Shown here in pieces: positions 52,032 through 54,886 of a stretch of DNA of 54,886 nucleotides. A program made the translations under genes and the position numbers. Numbering within the stretch: the first letter of the stretch is position 1; each line of letters begins with the position of its first letter. Source of the stretch: Clostridia bacterium (GTDB lineage Bacteria > Bacillota > Clostridia > Lachnospirales > Bianqueaceae); contig CAAFMN010000060.1 of the NCBI GenBank assembly GCA_900764045.1, positions 1-54,886 on the forward strand, read 5' to 3'. The notes beneath the pieces were generated by a model that searched no databases, had not been told where the DNA came from, and saw only the letters and a list, made by a program, of their open reading frames with translations.

Positions 52032-52067
52032 AAAACACCTGCGTCCCTTACACGAACGCAGGTGTTT
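52032..52067 (-). terminator. Terminator of the acetyltransferase gene
   Basis: Arms aaacacctgcgt/acgcaggtgttt; minus-strand exit is tttcgttttcgg. It also reads with tttt on the + strand. Confidence 0.8.
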
Positions 52068-52123
52068 TGTCTGAATCTTTAATTTTATCCCAATCCATTT
52101 ATTTTACTATACCACACTTCGTG

Positions 52124-52669
52124 TTATTTGACAAGAATGCAGCCTACATCTGACTCTATAAAATGCACCTCGGATGTATCCCAGTATTTTCTGCAGACCC
52201 GGCTTTCATTGCCGTCGAGATTCAGCTGATACATCCGGAACGTAACCAATAGATTTTTCGGCTGCCACTGTTCTTCATAAGAATATTGGTATCGCATCCC
52301 CACATTCCGCATAACACCGCCACTTCTGGGATTGTTCCTATCGTACATTGCGGTAATGTACGGTAATCCAGCCTTTTTTTCCTGTTCAATCACGGCTCTG
52401 CCTGCTTCTGTGGCGATTCCTCTATGCCAGAATTCCTTGCGAAGCCCATAGCCCAAATCGTGAGGTTCCTCCATACCGATATTGATATAGCCAATCGGAA
52501 AATTATCTTCTTTCAAGCAGATTGCGTAGGCGTATGACTGCGGCTGTGCGTATTTTTCTTCGTAAAAAATTCTGGTATCTTCAAGACTTTGGGCAGGATA
52601 CCACGGCAAAAATGTATTGGCTTCTTTAGCGTTTCTGGCACTGATATTTTTATTATACCATAGCGGCAC
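52124..52669 (-). CDS. GNAT-family acetyltransferase, possibly N-terminally trimmed
   Basis: 181 residues with the GNAT core: FPIGYINIGMEEPHDLGYGL (strands 4-5), acetyl-CoA loop KEFWHRGIATEAGRAVIEQE (the Q/RxxGxG/A motif) and ITAMYDRNNPRSGGVMRNVG(M), of the RimJ-like branch. The usual opening of that branch (TERLxLRP and the first helix) is absent; the protein begins in what is normally helix 1-2. A TATAAT lies inside the first codons (52657-52652), and a CAGTGT/ACACTG inverted repeat sits just upstream (52679-52694). So either the start is further down or the gene lost its 5' end. The C-terminal 20 residues are also unusual. Substrate unknown. Confidence 0.72.
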   Translation of the reverse strand: MPLWYNKNISARNAKEANTFLPWYPAQSLEDTRIFYEEKYAQPQSYAYAICLKEDNFPIGYINIGMEEPHDLGYGLRKEFWHRGIATEAGRAVIEQEKKAGLPYITAMYDRNNPRSGGVMRNVGMRYQYSYEEQWQPKNLLVTFRMYQLNLDGNESRVCRKYWDTSEVHFIESDVGCILVK

Positions 52670-52711
52670 GGCTTATTCCAGTGTCAGAACACTGTTATAC
52701 CAATATCGCAT

Positions 52712-52737
52712 AAAGGCGCGTCCCAAGGGGCGCGCCT
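52712..52737 (-). terminator. Terminator of amt-glnB
   Basis: GC-rich stem aggcgcg/cgcgcct with ccc/ggg extension; minus-strand tail tttatg, 26 bases after the stop. Confidence 0.72.
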
Positions 52738-52763
52738 CATGTATGCTCCAATATTTTTAAAGG

Positions 52764-54521
52764 TTATTCAACGTCCTGCAGAGCGTCATATCCTTCCTCG
52801 CCTGTACGGACCTTGACAACATTCTCTACATCATAGACAAAGATCTTGCCGTCGCCGATATGGCCGGTATAGAGTACACGCTTTGCGGTATCGATCACAG
52901 TCCGGACCGGAACCGCGCTTACCACGATATCCACCTGTACCTTAGGCAGCAGGCTCGCCTCGATCTGTACGCCGCGGTAATACTCCGGCGCACCCTTTTG
53001 GATGCCGCATCCAAGTACATGAGAGACCGTCATACCGGTAATTCCGATATCCATCATAGCGTTCTTCAGTGTCTCCAGACGGGACTCCTTACAGATGATC
53101 TCCACTTTGGTGAATTTCGCGGCGCCCTCCTCAAATGTCGGCACACGCTTTACCGGAACAGCTTCTGCCGCCGGTACTTCACCGGACACCATAACCGGCT
53201 TATCTCCCTCGTCGATGTATTCCGGGAGCATCGCAAAACCGGCGTATGCGGAGGGAAGACCATGCTCTGTAATATCGAGGCCCAATGTCTCCTCCTCACG
53301 GCTGACACGAAGCCCAACCGTTTTACGAATAATCAGGAATGTGATTGTGATCGTAACCGCGGTCCAGGCAGCAACCGAAAGGATACCAGTAATCTGCAGG
53401 CCAAGCAGCTTCAGTCCGCCGCCGTAGAAGAGTCCGACCAGCTGCTCCCCAGAGGCAGACGCGATAGAATATCCAGGCGCGCTGGATGTCGCGAACAGCC
53501 CGACAGCGAGCGTACCCCATATACCATTCAGGCAATGAACCGCAACGGCGCCGACCGGATCGTCCACATGCAGCTTATAGTCCAGCAGCCAAACTCCAAA
53601 GACAACCAGCAGACCGCCGACCGCGCCGATAATCGCGGAGCCGAGCGCATCGGTAACATCACATCCGGCCGTAACCGCAACCAACCCTGCCAATGAAGCG
53701 TTCAGGCACATTGAGACATCCGGCTTGCCATACTTTATCCAGGTAAATATCATACAAACAACCGTCGCGACCGCCGGTGCTACCGTCGTCGTCAAAAAGA
53801 TCGATCCCAGCTGCTCTACGGAAGTTGCCGCAGCGCCGTTAAATCCATACCAGCCCAGCCACAGGATAAAGACACCCAGCGAACCCAGCGCGATACTGTG
53901 TCCGGGGAACGCATTTACCTTAACTACTTTTCCCTTCTCGTCATACTTAAACTTTCCGATACGCGGACCCAGGAGCTTTGCGCCGATCAGTGCGGAGATT
54001 CCGCCGACCATGTGAATTGCACAGGAACCGGCAAAGTCATGGAAGCCTATGCTGGCCAGCCAGCCACCGCCCCAGATCCAGTGAGCTTCGATGGGATAAA
54101 TCACCGCGGAGATCACACCGGAATAAATACAATAGGAAAGGAATTTGGTTCTCTCTGCCATCGCGCCGGACACAATCGTTGCCGCTGTCGCGCAGAATAC
54201 CAGATTGAACACAAAGCTGGAAAAATTAAAATTCTCATATGCGGTAAACAGGTCAAAGCCCGGTTTACCGATCAGACCTACCAGATCCTCTCCCATCAGC
54301 AATCCAAAACCGATCAGGATAAATACGACTGTGCCGATACAGAAGTCCATCAGGTTCTTCATGATGATATTGCCGGTATTCTTCGCCCGCGTAAAGCCTG
54401 CCTCAACCATGGCAAACCCGGCCTGCATCCAGAATACCAGAGCCGCACCGATCAAAAACCAGACGGCAAATACCTGTTCTGTTGTCGCCTCTGTTACGAG
54501 TGCTCTTATTGCTTCATCCAT
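52764..54521 (-). CDS. amt: Ammonium channel fused to a PII regulatory domain (Amt-GlnB)
   Basis: 585 residues from the ATG at 54521, with GGGAGG 8 bases upstream; the open frame continues up to 54743 but that is leader RNA with a terminator. The channel part has eleven membrane segments, starting FAVWFLIGAALVFWMQAGFA, with the signature FDFAGSCAIHMVGGISALIG (pore region, first twin-His) and GAVAVHCLNGIWGTLAVGLF (second His). A 40-residue linker leads to a C-terminal PII domain (about 470-585): FTKVEIICKESRLETLKNAM, T-loop GCGIQKGAPEYYRG, and VYDVENVVKVRTGEEG. The PII part would plug its own channel according to 2-oxoglutarate and ATP/ADP. Imports ammonium for GlnA. Confidence 0.93.
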   Translation of the reverse strand: MDEAIRALVTEATTEQVFAVWFLIGAALVFWMQAGFAMVEAGFTRAKNTGNIIMKNLMDFCIGTVVFILIGFGLLMGEDLVGLIGKPGFDLFTAYENFNFSSFVFNLVFCATAATIVSGAMAERTKFLSYCIYSGVISAVIYPIEAHWIWGGGWLASIGFHDFAGSCAIHMVGGISALIGAKLLGPRIGKFKYDEKGKVVKVNAFPGHSIALGSLGVFILWLGWYGFNGAAATSVEQLGSIFLTTTVAPAVATVVCMIFTWIKYGKPDVSMCLNASLAGLVAVTAGCDVTDALGSAIIGAVGGLLVVFGVWLLDYKLHVDDPVGAVAVHCLNGIWGTLAVGLFATSSAPGYSIASASGEQLVGLFYGGGLKLLGLQITGILSVAAWTAVTITITFLIIRKTVGLRVSREEETLGLDITEHGLPSAYAGFAMLPEYIDEGDKPVMVSGEVPAAEAVPVKRVPTFEEGAAKFTKVEIICKESRLETLKNAMMDIGITGMTVSHVLGCGIQKGAPEYYRGVQIEASLLPKVQVDIVVSAVPVRTVIDTAKRVLYTGHIGDGKIFVYDVENVVKVRTGEEGYDALQDVE

Positions 54522-54640
54522 TTCTTTTGCCTCCCGAAATGTAATCTTGGACACAAGCCCGGCCTTCTTTGCCGCTGTCCTGCCAGCCTGCCACCCGCCC
54601 GCGGATGCGTATGGTACCTGCAGAGTCTGCGCCCTGTCCT

Positions 54641-54694
54641 GAAAAAAGAAAACAAAAAGGGCGTCTCGATGCGTATCACATCGGAGACACCCTT
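54641..54694 (-). terminator. Leader hairpin with T-run between promoter and amt start
   Basis: In the minus-strand RNA aagggtgtctccgatg (54694-54679) pairs with catcgagacgccctt (54671-54657) around tgatacg, followed by tttttgttttctttttt. It begins about 10 bases after the expected transcription start and 120 bases before the ATG, so it looks like an attenuator. No A1/G4 hexaloop was found in it. The 5' leader 54522-54704 contains nothing else I can name. Confidence 0.75.
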
Positions 54695-54710
54695 GGCTCT
54701 TTTCAATGTG

Positions 54711-54739
54711 ATTATACATCGCGTCATGAATTTTGTCAA
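54711..54739 (-). promoter_or_regulatory. Consensus promoter of amt-glnB
   Basis: TTGACA at 54739-54734, 17-bp spacer, TATAAT at 54716-54711, both perfect, as for glnA. The AT-rich DNA upstream (54744-54886) has an inverted repeat atttgcat/atgcaaat at 54840-54847 and 54864-54871, otherwise nothing. Confidence 0.87.
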
Positions 54740-54886
54740 CCATAAAATTTCATTTTCTCATTATTCGAAGATACAAAAAATCTATTTTTTTGCTTGTATA
54801 TTTGTATACTTTCATCATTCGCAGTTCTCGCCTGATTTTATTTGCATAATTCATTTCTCACTCATGCAAATTTGAATTCAAAAGTA

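Noticed and set aside
54522..54743. N-terminal extension of the Amt-PII protein
   Set aside because: The upstream 74 codons read through the promoter -35 region and the leader hairpin; a good ribosome binding site precedes the ATG at 54521.

Overview
This window looks like chromosomal DNA from an anaerobic, spore-forming member of the Clostridia, most likely Lachnospiraceae or a close relative. The evidence is gene content and style: a spore-type LysM/GH18 hydrolase and YunB, LL-diaminopimelate aminotransferase (DapL), an LplA/B/C-type sugar importer with a separate MsmX/UgpC ATPase, a T-box leader, an Amt-PII fusion, AGGAGG ribosome binding sites and TTGACA/TATAAT promoters. The assignment is inference; there is no rRNA here to confirm it. 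Most of the window is ordinary, tightly packed chromosome. Two places show decay: the left edge (IS3-type transposase remnant) and 40.8-42.5 kb.

Layout. 0-1.4 kb: broken IS3-family orfA, a PD-(D/E)XK-like nuclease gene, and three spaced palindromes. 1.4-5.0 kb: LplC, LplB, LplA importer. 5.5-7.8 kb: an uncharacterised protein and a LysM/GH18 spore hydrolase. 7.9-11.4 kb: aconitase-family hydratase and NADP isocitrate dehydrogenase. 11.5-12.6 kb: split chromate transporter. 12.5-20.8 kb: one long leftward operon, glnA, ANTAR regulator, carA, pyrG, dapL, purF, pyridoxal kinase, behind a consensus promoter and an attenuator-like leader. 20.9 kb: tRNA-Gly. 21.1-24.3 kb: D-Ala-D-Ala dipeptidase, membrane protein, M18 aminopeptidase, endonuclease III. 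24.3-30.5 kb: ftsE, ftsX, M23 peptidase, S41 peptidase, MinJ-like protein, headed by a CdaR/PucR-type regulator. 30.6-36.3 kb: MsmX ATPase, YitT protein, SDR, unknown membrane-anchored protein, GDPD. 36.3-40.7 kb: GH31 alpha-xylosidase divergent from a cytoplasmic beta-propeller protein. 40.8-42.5 kb: remnants of a DHHW protein, an ECF sigma factor and a diaminopropionate ammonia-lyase. 42.6-49.1 kb: lipoprotein, ileS and yebC behind an isoleucine T-box, then YigZ, a monooxygenase-fold protein and YunB. 49.2-52 kb: class A PBP. 52.1-54.9 kb: acetyltransferase and Amt-PII fusion.

How it fits together. The strongest theme is nitrogen. Glutamine synthetase is co-transcribed with three glutamine amidotransferases that spend glutamine (CarA, PyrG, PurF), with a glutamate-using aminotransferase (DapL), with a kinase for its PLP cofactor, and with an ANTAR RNA-binding antiterminator. 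The glnA leader folds into either an ANTAR-type hexaloop hairpin or a terminator that uses the same bases. This is the most interesting candidate system in the window. At the right edge the ammonium channel fused to its own PII domain also has a consensus promoter followed almost at once by a terminator-like hairpin. Aconitase plus NADP-IDH would supply 2-oxoglutarate to the same network.
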